Shown piece after piece: positions 17,070 through 25,653 of a stretch of DNA of 64,000 bases (its first letter is position 1; every line of letters starts with the position of its first letter). The stretch comes from Enterocloster lavalensis (GTDB lineage: Bacteria; Bacillota; Clostridia; Lachnospirales; Lachnospiraceae), in NCBI RefSeq assembly GCF_902364025.1, contig NZ_CABJCG010000009.1:126965-190964 (forward strand), given 5' to 3'. The notes under the pieces are model-generated. The model had not been told where the DNA came from. It saw only the letters and a list, made by a program, of their open reading frames with translations, and made no database searches. Both the position numbers and the translations under genes were made by a program.

Positions 17070-18581
17070 ATGAGTGGTATATTATTAGGCCTTGGTCAGC
17101 TGTTTCAGCCCATCGCGCTGATCGCGCTTCTTGCCGGCGTTGTGATCGGACTGATCGTGGGATCTCTGCCTGGTTTGAATGACTCCATCACCATGGCGGT
17201 GCTGATTCCCATCACCTTCGGCATGGAGCCACAGGTGGCGATCTGCCTGTTGGTTGGTATCTATTGTGCTTCCGCCTGCGGCGGTTCCGTTCCCTCCATT
17301 CTGTTAAAGATTCCGGGAACTGCCTCCGCTACGGTAACCGCCTACGACGGTTATCCCATGTCCCAGCAGGGACGCAGCGGTGAGGCGCTGGGTTACGCGA
17401 TTTCTTCCTCCACCTTCGGAGGACTGACCAGTGCCATCGTGCTTCTGTTTCTGTCTCCCTTCCTGGCGAGACAGGCTCTGAAATTCGGCCCGCCCGAGTA
17501 TTTCATGCTGGCAGTTCTGGGTATGAGTACCGTAATCGGTATGGCCGGCAAAAACATTGTGAAAAACATTCTGGCCATGGCTGTGGGTCTGATCTTCAGC
17601 TGTGTGGGAATGAGCCCCCAGACCGGTCTGGCCCGCTTTACCTTCGGCCAGGTGAGCCTGATGGACGGTATCTCCCTGATCCCCATGCTGATCGGTCTGT
17701 TTGGTATCACCTCCATCCTGGAGATGATCGAGAGCATCCGTTCCAAAACCGCGGGTGTGGACTTCAAGGAAGAGGTTAAGAAGGAATATCAGAAGGTTAA
17801 GGTGACTCTGCCCAACAAGGAGATGGCCAAGCGCCTGCTTCCCACCTGGGCCCAGTCCAGCTTAATCGGTAACGTAATCGGTATTATCCCCGGCGCGGGT
17901 ATGATCATGGCGATCTTCATGGCCTACGACCAGGCTTCCAGACGCCATCCGGAGCTGGAATTCGGTACCGGCGTGCCGGAAGGCATCGCGGCTCCTGAGG
18001 CTGCTAACAACGCGGTGGTTGCCAGCTCCATGGTTCCCCTGCTGAGCCTTGGCGTTCCCGGAAACTCCACCTCCTCTCTGTTCCTGGGCGCTCTGACCAT
18101 CCAGGGCCTGAGAACCGGCCCGTCCCTGTTCAGGGATACCCCGGATATGGCTTACATGATCATTTTAGGCTTCATCGTGGCCAACATCATCATGCTGCCG
18201 CTGTGCATGTTCTACTGTAATTTCCTGGCTACCGCCGTGCTGCGCTTAAAACGCGAAATCCTCAGCGGAATCGTGCTGGTGCTGTGCGTGACCGGCGCCT
18301 TCGCAGTGAGCAACAACATTTTCAATATTTACATCATGATCTTCTTTGGCTTTATTGGATACACCTTCAATAAGTACAAGATCCCGCAGTCGCCGCTGAT
18401 CCTGGCTTCCATTCTGGGAAGTATGATGGAGAACAACTGGACTCAGAGTATGGTGTTTGCGGACGGCTCCCTGAGCGTGTTCGTGACCAGACCGCTGAGC
18501 TGCGCGCTGCTGATTTTGTCCATTATCTTTATCGGAATGCCGCTTGTGAAGCGCTTCAAGGCAGCCAGAAAGACAGCTTAA
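17070..18581 (+). CDS. tctA: Tripartite tricarboxylate transporter large membrane subunit
   Basis: 503 residues, about 11-12 membrane segments. The diagnostic TctA motifs are present: GSLPGLNDSITMAVLIPITF near residue 32, followed by GIYCASACGGSVPSILLKIPGT near 64, and IGIIPGAGMIMAIF near 270. TctA is the ion-coupled transport channel of the TTT family. Last gene of the patB-tctCBA set, ahead of a modest terminator. Confidence 0.95.
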   Translation: MSGILLGLGQLFQPIALIALLAGVVIGLIVGSLPGLNDSITMAVLIPITFGMEPQVAICLLVGIYCASACGGSVPSILLKIPGTASATVTAYDGYPMSQQGRSGEALGYAISSSTFGGLTSAIVLLFLSPFLARQALKFGPPEYFMLAVLGMSTVIGMAGKNIVKNILAMAVGLIFSCVGMSPQTGLARFTFGQVSLMDGISLIPMLIGLFGITSILEMIESIRSKTAGVDFKEEVKKEYQKVKVTLPNKEMAKRLLPTWAQSSLIGNVIGIIPGAGMIMAIFMAYDQASRRHPELEFGTGVPEGIAAPEAANNAVVASSMVPLLSLGVPGNSTSSLFLGALTIQGLRTGPSLFRDTPDMAYMIILGFIVANIIMLPLCMFYCNFLATAVLRLKREILSGIVLVLCVTGAFAVSNNIFNIYIMIFFGFIGYTFNKYKIPQSPLILASILGSMMENNWTQSMVFADGSLSVFVTRPLSCALLILSIIFIGMPLVKRFKAARKTA

Positions 18582-18595
18582 TTTTAAATCTTATG

Positions 18596-18635
18596 GGGAG
18601 AGTTTCCATCGTTTGGGTGGGGGCTTTCCCTTTTT
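18596..18635 (+). terminator. Terminator after tctA
   Basis: GGGAGAG (18596-18602) pairs with CTTTCCC (18624-18630), including one G-T pair, over a 21-nt loop. TTTTT follows. Confidence 0.5.
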
Positions 18636-18674
18636 GATTGGATTCGGAGAACTGTTTCGGGAGGGGGAGTGCGT

Positions 18675-19556
18675 GTGAAGATCAATCAGATGGAATATTT
18701 TGCCCAGGTCTGCCGCCTCGGCACAATTACGCGGGCGGCGAAGGAGCTTCATGTTTCCCAGCCCAGTGTCACCGCCGCCATCCACGAGATGGAGAAGGAA
18801 CTGGGGGTCAGCCTGTTTTACAGGAGGAACAATAAGCTCTATCTGACCGAGGAGGGGAATTTTGTACTGGACCGGGTCGTTGATATTTTGAAGGATGTGG
18901 AACGGCTGGACCGGGACCTGAAGGGATTTGTGGGCACAAAAAACCTGATCCGGCTTGGGGTTCCGCTGCAGATTGGAGCCTGTCTGCTGCCGCTGCTGTT
19001 TGGAAAGTTCAGGAAAATGAACCCGGAGGTCAAATTAGAGATTCAGGAGAGCGGGGCGAGGGACATTGTGCGGTCTCTGCTGGAGGACCAGCTGGACATG
19101 GCCATCGTATCCGTGGATATATCCAGGCAGTGGGATGTGTCGTGGACGCCGCTGTACCAGTCGGAATTCTGTTTCTGCGTGGCGGCGGGGCATCCGCAAT
19201 CGAGTCTGGATTCTATAACCTTTGAGGAGGCGTGCAGGCAGCCGCTTGTGGCATTTAAGGAAGGTTTTTATGTAAATGAACGGATCAACCGCCAGATGAA
19301 GGAGTGCGGCGTAACGCCGGAGATTCTGCTGCGCACAGAGCAGCTTCATACCGTCAAGAATCTGGTAGTCCATGGAGGCTGCGGGGCGTTTCTGCTGAAG
19401 GAGGCGGTTCTGATGGATCCGCTGATCCGGCCGGTTCCCATGAATCCGCCCATGCCCGCGCAGATCGGAGTCATCACCCGCCGGGACAGGCCCGTGTACA
19501 GCGATTGCAGGAAGATGCTCTCGTTTATTAAGGAAGAATTTGCAGGGAGAAACTGA
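18675..19556 (+). CDS. LysR-family transcriptional regulator
   Basis: 293 residues. The N-terminal winged helix (1-60) contains GTITRAAKELHVSQPSVTAAI, and the rest is the two-lobed LysR substrate-binding domain (about 90-290). GTG 18675 is chosen because GGGGGAG lies just upstream; a GTG at 18669 overlaps that site. It is on the same strand as both neighbours. The adjacent aminotransferase/enolase-superfamily pair, which has its own promoter 55 bp downstream, is the likeliest target (inference). Confidence 0.92.
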   Translation: MKINQMEYFAQVCRLGTITRAAKELHVSQPSVTAAIHEMEKELGVSLFYRRNNKLYLTEEGNFVLDRVVDILKDVERLDRDLKGFVGTKNLIRLGVPLQIGACLLPLLFGKFRKMNPEVKLEIQESGARDIVRSLLEDQLDMAIVSVDISRQWDVSWTPLYQSEFCFCVAAGHPQSSLDSITFEEACRQPLVAFKEGFYVNERINRQMKECGVTPEILLRTEQLHTVKNLVVHGGCGAFLLKEAVLMDPLIRPVPMNPPMPAQIGVITRRDRPVYSDCRKMLSFIKEEFAGRN

Positions 19557-19610
19557 GATCCCCGGTCTGAGGGTATAAAAAAAGACTATCGGCCTATAGA
19601 AAAGCCATAT

Positions 19611-19639
19611 TTTACAGAGAGCTGCTGGGAATATATAAT
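19611..19639 (+). promoter_or_regulatory. Sigma-A promoter of the aminotransferase pair
   Basis: TTTACA (19611-19616), 17 bp, TATAAT (19634-19639), 80 bp upstream of the chosen start at 19719. Confidence 0.7.
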
Positions 19640-19718
19640 TAAGAACATACAGACTGTTATAAAAATCCGGACGATGCTGGAAAAGCGTGGATGGGGAAAT
19701 GGAGAAAGGAAGCAAAGT

Positions 19719-20978
19719 ATGAAGTATCTGACATTGGCGGGGCATGCCGAGAGGGAGTACGCCCCGGACAAGATTTTCGCCGCCAGCCAGAAGGCCAAGG
19801 CGGCTATCGCTCAGTTTGGCGGGGACGCGGTGATCAATTCCACCCTGGGTGAATGCCTGGACGAGGATGGGAAGCTGATGGTGCTGCCCACGGTGGAGCG
19901 GATGATTCGCACCATGCCCGTGGAGGAGATTTGCAGCTACGCGCCCATCGGCGGGATACCGGGCTTCAACGAGGCGGTGCAGATTTCCCTGTTCGGGCAG
20001 GCGAGCCAGCGGTTTTTCGTGGAATCCGCGCCCACCCCCGGGGGCTGCGGCGCGCTGCGCCACGCGGTTTGGAACTTTTTGGAAAATGGGGACGCTATGC
20101 TGACCACGGACTGGTTCTGGGGCCCCTACCGGAATATCTGCGAGGAGCACGGCCGCAGGCTGGAGACGTTCCCCATGTTCGATGAGGAGGACCGGTTTAA
20201 CTGCGGGGCCCTGGAGCAGGCTCTGGGCGGGCTTCTGGAGCGTCAGAACCAGGTGCTTCTGGTGCTCAACACTCCGGCCAACAACCCCACCGGCTACTCC
20301 ATGACCCCTGAGGAGATGGACCGGGTGGTGGAGATGATCCGCCGCTTCGGCGCGCTGTATCCGGACAAGAAGATCACCTTCTGCCTGGACGTGTCCTACA
20401 TCGATTTTGACGATACTTTTGAGAATACCCGCAGGATTTTCGACTGTATCCGCGACATGCCGGAAAACGCCATGACTCTGGTGGTGTTCAGCATGTCCAA
20501 GAGCTACACCATGTGCGGCATGCGCTGCGGCGCGCTGGTGTGCCTGGGCGAGACGAAGGAAGCGGCGGAGCGGTTCAAGGCCGCCATGTCCTATTCCTCC
20601 CGGTCCGTGTGGTCCAACGTGGTGCGCATGGCCCAGCGGATTCTGGTGGACATCAACCTGAACCCGGAGGTGAAGCGCCAGGCGGACGCGGAACGGGAGA
20701 AGTTCCGGGATCTGATCAGCCGCCGGGGGGAGACTTTCTACGGCGAGGCGAAACGGGTGGGCTTAAAATGCTGCCCTTACAAGCACGGCTATTTCATCGC
20801 AATCCCCTGCAAAAATCCGGCTAAAGCGGCGGAAATTCTCTGCGGGGACAACGTGTTCGTGGTGCCCCAGGCCCGGGGGCTGCGCTTCTCGCCCTGCGCC
20901 GTGACCACGGAGAAATGCCTGAGAGCGCCGGAAATCATCAGGCGCGCCATTGAAAAATCGGAGGAGGAAACAAAATGA
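19719..20978 (+). CDS. Class I/II PLP-dependent aminotransferase
   Basis: 419 residues of fold-type I aminotransferase. The N-terminal part carries YAPIGGIPGFNEAV, the substrate/PLP region contains NTPANNPTGYSM (near 190), and the Schiff-base lysine lies in FSMSKSYTMCGMRCG (near 270). I chose ATG 19719 (AAAGGA upstream) over an ATG 15 codons earlier with no ribosome site. The stop overlaps the start of the enolase-superfamily gene by four bases (ATGA), so the two are translationally coupled and probably act on one substrate. Amino donor and product are unknown. Confidence 0.9.
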   Translation: MKYLTLAGHAEREYAPDKIFAASQKAKAAIAQFGGDAVINSTLGECLDEDGKLMVLPTVERMIRTMPVEEICSYAPIGGIPGFNEAVQISLFGQASQRFFVESAPTPGGCGALRHAVWNFLENGDAMLTTDWFWGPYRNICEEHGRRLETFPMFDEEDRFNCGALEQALGGLLERQNQVLLVLNTPANNPTGYSMTPEEMDRVVEMIRRFGALYPDKKITFCLDVSYIDFDDTFENTRRIFDCIRDMPENAMTLVVFSMSKSYTMCGMRCGALVCLGETKEAAERFKAAMSYSSRSVWSNVVRMAQRILVDINLNPEVKRQADAEREKFRDLISRRGETFYGEAKRVGLKCCPYKHGYFIAIPCKNPAKAAEILCGDNVFVVPQARGLRFSPCAVTTEKCLRAPEIIRRAIEKSEEETK

Positions 20979-22159
20979 AGATAACGGATGTTAAGGTTGT
21001 ACCGGTCAATAAATTTCTGTTTGTCAAGGTGATGACGGACGAGGGGATCACCGGACTGGGAGAGTCGGGGGATTGGGGGTTTCTGGAATCCTCAGCGGAG
21101 GTGATCAACTCCTTCCGGGAGTATCTGATCGGCCAGGACCCGCTGCGCATCGAGCACCACTGGCAGTATATGTACCGCTGCTTCCATTTCCGGGGAGCCG
21201 CTGTGATGGGGGCGCTGAGCGCCATCGACATCGCGCTGTGGGACATCGCGGGCAAATTCTACGGGGTGCCGGTCTACCAGCTCCTGGGCGGAAAATGCCG
21301 GGACACGGTGCGGGTCTACTCCCATGTGTCCGGCGGCAGCTTTGAGGAGCTGATGGAGAGCTGCCTGGCGGAGAAGGAAAAGGGCTTCACCGCCATCGGC
21401 CACCTGTCCCCGTTCCTGGACGAGCCCAGAAATACCCGCTATTTTGAGACCTACGCCAGAAAGATCAGCAGCGGAGTGGAGCGCATCGGCAAAATCCGCG
21501 AGGCCGTGGGCCTGGACGTGGACCTGTGCATCGAGAACCACAGGCGGTTAAACCCGGCGGAAGCCGTGGCCCTGGCGGCCCAGCTGGAGCCCCTGCTGCC
21601 CATGTTCTATGAGGACCCGATTCTGCCGGACAACTTCGACTCCATGGCCTGGGTGGCCCAGAAGATCCGCATCCCGCTGGCCACCGGCGAGCGCATCCAC
21701 ACGCCCCAGGAGTACCAGATGCTGGTAAAGCGCCAGGCTCTGGACTACCTGCGGGTCAGCATCTGCGTGTGCGGCGGCTTTACCGGGGCGAAAAAGATCG
21801 CGGCCATCGCCGAGGCGAACCAGATCGGAATCATCCCCCACAACCCGTTAAGCCCAGTTGCGACGGCGGCCTGCATCCAGTTCGACGCGGCCACCCCCAG
21901 CTTCACCATCCAGGAGTACCCGGACCCGGACGGCCCGGCGGCCCACGCCCGCTTTGTGTTCGAAAAGACCGGCAAGTCCGCGTTCCGCGCTTCGGATATC
22001 GTGAACGTTATGCCGGAGTGCAGGGACGGATTTTTGGTGGTTCCCGACGCGCCGGGAATCGGCATCGAGCTGGTGGAAGGGGTCGAGGAGAAGTTCCCCT
22101 TTGAGAGGCGTAAAGTGGTGACCCGCCTGACGACGGACGGGGCGGTAATGGATCAGTAA
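20975..22159 (+). CDS. Enolase-superfamily dehydratase/racemase (mandelate racemase / galactonate dehydratase-like)
   Basis: 394 residues. An N-terminal capping domain (1-115) ends in SAIDIALWDIAGKFYGVPVY, the family signature. In the barrel I see candidate metal ligands in IENHRRLNP (near 187), FYEDP (near 213) and TGERIH (near 240). A catalytic-type histidine is in PHNPLSPV (near 290), similar to galactonate and related sugar-acid dehydratases. Enzymes of this fold abstract the alpha proton of a carboxylate. It overlaps the aminotransferase gene by four bases. Pairing with an aminotransferase is odd for a sugar-acid dehydratase and leaves an amino-acid-derived substrate possible. Confidence 0.88.
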   Translation: MKITDVKVVPVNKFLFVKVMTDEGITGLGESGDWGFLESSAEVINSFREYLIGQDPLRIEHHWQYMYRCFHFRGAAVMGALSAIDIALWDIAGKFYGVPVYQLLGGKCRDTVRVYSHVSGGSFEELMESCLAEKEKGFTAIGHLSPFLDEPRNTRYFETYARKISSGVERIGKIREAVGLDVDLCIENHRRLNPAEAVALAAQLEPLLPMFYEDPILPDNFDSMAWVAQKIRIPLATGERIHTPQEYQMLVKRQALDYLRVSICVCGGFTGAKKIAAIAEANQIGIIPHNPLSPVATAACIQFDAATPSFTIQEYPDPDGPAAHARFVFEKTGKSAFRASDIVNVMPECRDGFLVVPDAPGIGIELVEGVEEKFPFERRKVVTRLTTDGAVMDQ

Positions 22160-22177
22160 CCCATAAAAACAACGACA

Positions 22178-22224
22178 TGCTGTCGGATCGCCGGTTGGAA
22201 AACGGCGGTCCGGCGGCATTTTTT
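22178..22224 (+). terminator. Terminator after the enolase-superfamily gene
   Basis: TGCTGTCGGATCGCCG (22178-22193) pairs with CGGCGGTCCGGCGGCA (22203-22218) through a 16-bp stem containing G-T pairs, followed by TTTTTT. Confidence 0.88.
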
Positions 22225-22368
22225 AACTTCAGGGAAAATGTGCGGGAACCGATCGCGCCGTATGCCTGAGAATGATTGCGGGTATGACCTACTGCCGGAG
22301 ATTGTTAAAAAATTATGTATTTTATACAAAAATTTTATCGATGAAATTTATAAATTGTTAAAATATAC

Positions 22369-22397
22369 TTGACTTTTTTCTTTACAAACATTAAAAT
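22369..22397 (+). promoter_or_regulatory. Sigma-A promoter of abgT-like operon
   Basis: TTGACT (22369-22374), 17 bp, TAAAAT (22392-22397). The leader to the start codon is about 130 nt. Confidence 0.75.
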
Positions 22398-22412
22398 TTA
22401 GTTAAGATGTTT

Positions 22413-22460
22413 AGTCCCTAAACGAATGAGGGGTTCCTTGGGGACTGGCATTTTATTTTT
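22413..22460 (+). promoter_or_regulatory. Possible attenuator hairpin in the abgT-like leader
   Basis: AGTCCC (22413-22418) pairs with GGGACT (22441-22446), then TTTTATTTTT follows after four bases. It lies within the predicted leader. The stem is short with a long loop, so this is weak. Confidence 0.3.
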
Positions 22461-22533
22461 ATCCTTTTTCCGGCCGCAGATGTGCGCGCGCCTGTCGCTT
22501 GGAAGGAGGAAACAAAACGAGTAGGAGGTATGT

Positions 22534-24096
22534 ATGGAGAAGACGAAGGTAAAAAAGAAGTCATTTGTGCTTAGGTGCCTGGATGGAATCGAGGTAGTCG
22601 GCAACCGGCTTCCGCCGCCAATGATGATTTTCATCTTTCTGGCAGCGGCCATCATCGTGATCTCAGGGATCGGAACCGCGCTGGGGTGGAGCGCCACGGG
22701 AGAGGTTTACAACACAAAATCGATGCAGATCGAGGAGACTACGATCAATATCGTAAACCTGTTCAGCGTCAGCGGCCTGCGGTACATGCTCAGCAATGTG
22801 ATCAACAACTTCATGGGTTACAAGTCGCTGGGAATGATGCTCACCATTATGTTTGGTATCGGCATCGCGGAGTATTCCGGCTGGCTCAACGGCCTGATCC
22901 GCAAGGCCGTACAGATTACCCCCTACAAGCTGGTGACGCCCATGGTGGTGTTCATCGGAGCCATGAGCAACCTTGCCGAGAACGCGGGTTACGTTCTGTT
23001 CGTGCCCCTGGCGGCGATGATTTTCAAGGCTTGTAAGAAGCATCCTCTGGCCGGTATCGCAGCCGGATTCGCGGGCGTGTCGGGAGGCTTTGCGGCCAAC
23101 CTGATGATCAGCTCCGGCGACGCCGTGCTCAGCGGTTTCTCCGACATGGCCGCCAAGATTATGGATCCCAACTACAACGTGGTGGCTTCCTGTAACTATT
23201 TCTTTATGGCCACTTCCGTTTTCCTGATCGTGATCATGGGAACCTTTGTGACGGAGAAGATCATCATCCCCAGACTGGGCGAGTACAAGGAGAACGGGGA
23301 TGGCACTCTGATCGAGGAGAGCGCCGAGATGAGCGCCAAGGACGAGAAAGCGTTAAAGATCGCCAACTTCGTGTTCCTGGGCATCATCCTCTTCATCGCG
23401 GTTTCCTGTATTCCGCAGAACTCCTGGCTGAGAAACCCGGAGACCGGCAGCCTGATCGACGGCTCCCTTCTGCTGGACGCCATCGTTCCGCTGTTCACCA
23501 TCCTGTTCTTTGTTCCCGGCCTTGTTTACGGAAGAATTTCCGGCAAGTTCAAGAACAGCAGGGATCTGTTCAACGGCTTCAGCAACTCCATGCGCACCCT
23601 GTCCGGGTTTATCTGCGTGGCGTTTGCGGCTTCGCAGTTTATCAATTACTTTAACTACACCAACCTGGGAAGAATTCTCTCCATCAACGGAGCGAATGTT
23701 CTTCAGGAGCTGAACATCGGCCCGATTCCGCTGATGCTTGTATTTATTTTTGTATCCGGGTTTATGAACCTGTTTATGACCTCGGCTTCCGCGAAATACG
23801 CGATTTTCGCGCCCGTGTTTGTGCCGATGTTCATGACGTTGGGAATCTCCCCGGAGCTGACCCAGGTTGCATACCGGATCGGCGACAGCTGCACCAATAT
23901 TATTGCGCCCGTACTTTCCTCCCTGCCGATCATTCTGCAGGCGATGAAGCGCTACGACAAGGACAGCGGCTTTGGAACGCTGGTTTCCTGTATGCTTCCC
24001 TACACCGTGGTGTTTATGGTTTCCTGGTCCATCATGCTGGTGATCTGGATGCTGTTAAAGCTGCCGTTGGGACCCGGCGCGTATATCTATATGTAA
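22534..24096 (+). CDS. AbgT-family transporter
   Basis: 520 residues with about 11-13 membrane segments. It matches the AbgT family (p-aminobenzoyl-glutamate importer of E. coli; other members export sulfonamides): LPPPMMIFIFLAAAI near residue 28, MLTIMFGIGIAEYSGWL near 103, and the substrate-loop block GGFAANLMISSGDAVLSGF near 190. It is followed by M20 and M24 peptidase genes, so an imported N-acyl amino acid or small peptide is likely here (inference). GGAGG precedes the ATG. Confidence 0.93.
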   Translation: MEKTKVKKKSFVLRCLDGIEVVGNRLPPPMMIFIFLAAAIIVISGIGTALGWSATGEVYNTKSMQIEETTINIVNLFSVSGLRYMLSNVINNFMGYKSLGMMLTIMFGIGIAEYSGWLNGLIRKAVQITPYKLVTPMVVFIGAMSNLAENAGYVLFVPLAAMIFKACKKHPLAGIAAGFAGVSGGFAANLMISSGDAVLSGFSDMAAKIMDPNYNVVASCNYFFMATSVFLIVIMGTFVTEKIIIPRLGEYKENGDGTLIEESAEMSAKDEKALKIANFVFLGIILFIAVSCIPQNSWLRNPETGSLIDGSLLLDAIVPLFTILFFVPGLVYGRISGKFKNSRDLFNGFSNSMRTLSGFICVAFAASQFINYFNYTNLGRILSINGANVLQELNIGPIPLMLVFIFVSGFMNLFMTSASAKYAIFAPVFVPMFMTLGISPELTQVAYRIGDSCTNIIAPVLSSLPIILQAMKRYDKDSGFGTLVSCMLPYTVVFMVSWSIMLVIWMLLKLPLGPGAYIYM

Positions 24097-24115
24097 TTTA
24101 AAATGTGATACATAC

Positions 24116-24142
24116 CGCAAGTACGCCCTTGGCGTACTTGCG
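24116..24142. repeat. Perfect 12-bp palindromic hairpin between abgT-like and M20 genes
   Basis: CGCAAGTACGCC and GGCGTACTTGCG separated by CTT. There is no T-tract on either side, so it is not a classical terminator. An intercistronic mRNA stabiliser or a protein site are both possible. Confidence 0.7.
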
Positions 24143-24166
24143 TCAGTTAAAGACCAAGGAGGTTTT

Positions 24167-25633
24167 ATGGATAAGGATTTATGTCAGAAGATCAGGGAAT
24201 GGGTCGACGCCCACGAGGAGGCGGTTATTTCCGACGTCAGGCGGCTGGTCTCCATCGGCAGCGTGGCGGAGCTTGACAGCAGCGTCCCGCCCTACGGGCA
24301 GGCCTGTCGGGACGTGATGGAGGAATACTGCAAAATCGCCGTGGAGCACGGCTACCGCTGGACCAGCTACGACGACCGGGTGATCCGCGTGGACACCGGG
24401 GAGGGGGACGGCCAGCCGGATATCGGCATCTGGAACCATCTGGACGTGGTGCCGGCAGGGCACGACTGGAAATATGAGCCCTACGGTCTGACGGTGGACG
24501 GCGGCTGCATGATCGGCCGCGGCGTGAAGGACAACAAGGGGCCCGCGGTGGCCGCCATCTACGCAGTCCGGTGCCTTCAGGAGCTGGGCGTGGAGCTAAA
24601 GCACAAAATCAGTTTCTACGCCGGTCTGGAGGAAGAGAAGGGGATGACCGATATCCACTGGCTCACCGACCATCAGGTGGAGCTGCCGAAGATGAACATC
24701 GTTCTGGACAGCCGCTACCCGGTCTGCCACGGCGAGAAGGGGATTCTGGGAATCACCGTGGCCAACAAAAACGCGCTCTCCGGGAACATTTTAGAGATTC
24801 AGGGCGGAGAGAGCGAGAATTCCGTGGCGGGGCGGGCCCGTATGGTGGTCAAGGCCGCCTGGCCGGTACAGGCGCCCGCTGGACTGCCGGACTGGCTGTC
24901 CATATCCTGGGAGGCCGGAAAGCTGACCATCGAAACCAGGGGCCTGTCCAAGCACGCGGCCCACGCCGAGGGCAGCGAGAACGCCATCCACAGGCTGTTC
25001 TGCGCGGTCAGCGGGAGAGAACCGTCCTGCAAGGCCCTGCGGGACCTTCTGGGGGGCTCCCTGGACAAAGACACTCTGAAGCTGTTTGAGGCCTGCGCGG
25101 ACATTTCCGCCGGGATCTACGGGGACGGCCTGGGGATTGCAGCGGAGGACGGAATCAGCGGCAGGCTCACGGCGGTGGCTTCCCTGGTGGCCCTGCGGGA
25201 TCATATTTGCAGCCTGACCTTCAACATCCGCTATCCCATCACCATGAAGGAGCACAGCGGCCTGGTTGAGAAGATCGGCGCCACGGCGGCCGGACTTGAC
25301 ATGGAGGTGGCCTCCTGTTCCGGCAAAGCGCCGGGGTATTTCCCTGCGGAGCACCCCATGATCGAGTCTTTGATGAACACCTACAATGAATTTTTAGGGC
25401 GGGACGAGAAGCCGTTCACCATGGCGGGGGGAACCTACGCCCGGCTGCTTCCGAACGCCTTCGGCTACGGCTTCCGGCTGGTGCCGGAGACTGCGTACCC
25501 GGAGGGCCTCATTCCGGAGGGGCACGGCGGTTCCCATTCCGCCGACGAGGCGGTGCCCGTGGAGCTTTATAAACAGCAGCTGATCCTCTTCATCCTTTCC
25601 CTGGCGGAAGGCCAGAAGGTGGAGCTGTCCTGA
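24167..25633 (+). CDS. M20-family dipeptidase (Sapep/PepV type)
   Basis: 488 residues. Zinc-site motifs of family M20: HLDVVPAG (near residue 90; His and Asp), GRGVKDNKGP (near 120; bridging Asp) and the catalytic pair EEEKG (near 158). The C-terminal HGG (near 450) supplies the final ligand histidine. The length and the DNKGP block match Sapep/PepV dipeptidases rather than the shorter ArgE/DapE enzymes. It lies between the AbgT-like transporter and an M24 peptidase, so the trio probably imports and splits peptide-like substrates in the cytoplasm. AGGAGG upstream of the ATG. Confidence 0.9.
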   Translation: MDKDLCQKIREWVDAHEEAVISDVRRLVSIGSVAELDSSVPPYGQACRDVMEEYCKIAVEHGYRWTSYDDRVIRVDTGEGDGQPDIGIWNHLDVVPAGHDWKYEPYGLTVDGGCMIGRGVKDNKGPAVAAIYAVRCLQELGVELKHKISFYAGLEEEKGMTDIHWLTDHQVELPKMNIVLDSRYPVCHGEKGILGITVANKNALSGNILEIQGGESENSVAGRARMVVKAAWPVQAPAGLPDWLSISWEAGKLTIETRGLSKHAAHAEGSENAIHRLFCAVSGREPSCKALRDLLGGSLDKDTLKLFEACADISAGIYGDGLGIAAEDGISGRLTAVASLVALRDHICSLTFNIRYPITMKEHSGLVEKIGATAAGLDMEVASCSGKAPGYFPAEHPMIESLMNTYNEFLGRDEKPFTMAGGTYARLLPNAFGYGFRLVPETAYPEGLIPEGHGGSHSADEAVPVELYKQQLILFILSLAEGQKVELS

Positions 25634-25653
25634 CAAAATGCGAGGAAATGAAT

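Noticed and set aside
22400..22533. Riboswitch upstream of the AbgT-like gene
   Set aside because: I could not match the leader to any known riboswitch consensus. Only a weak hairpin is visible.
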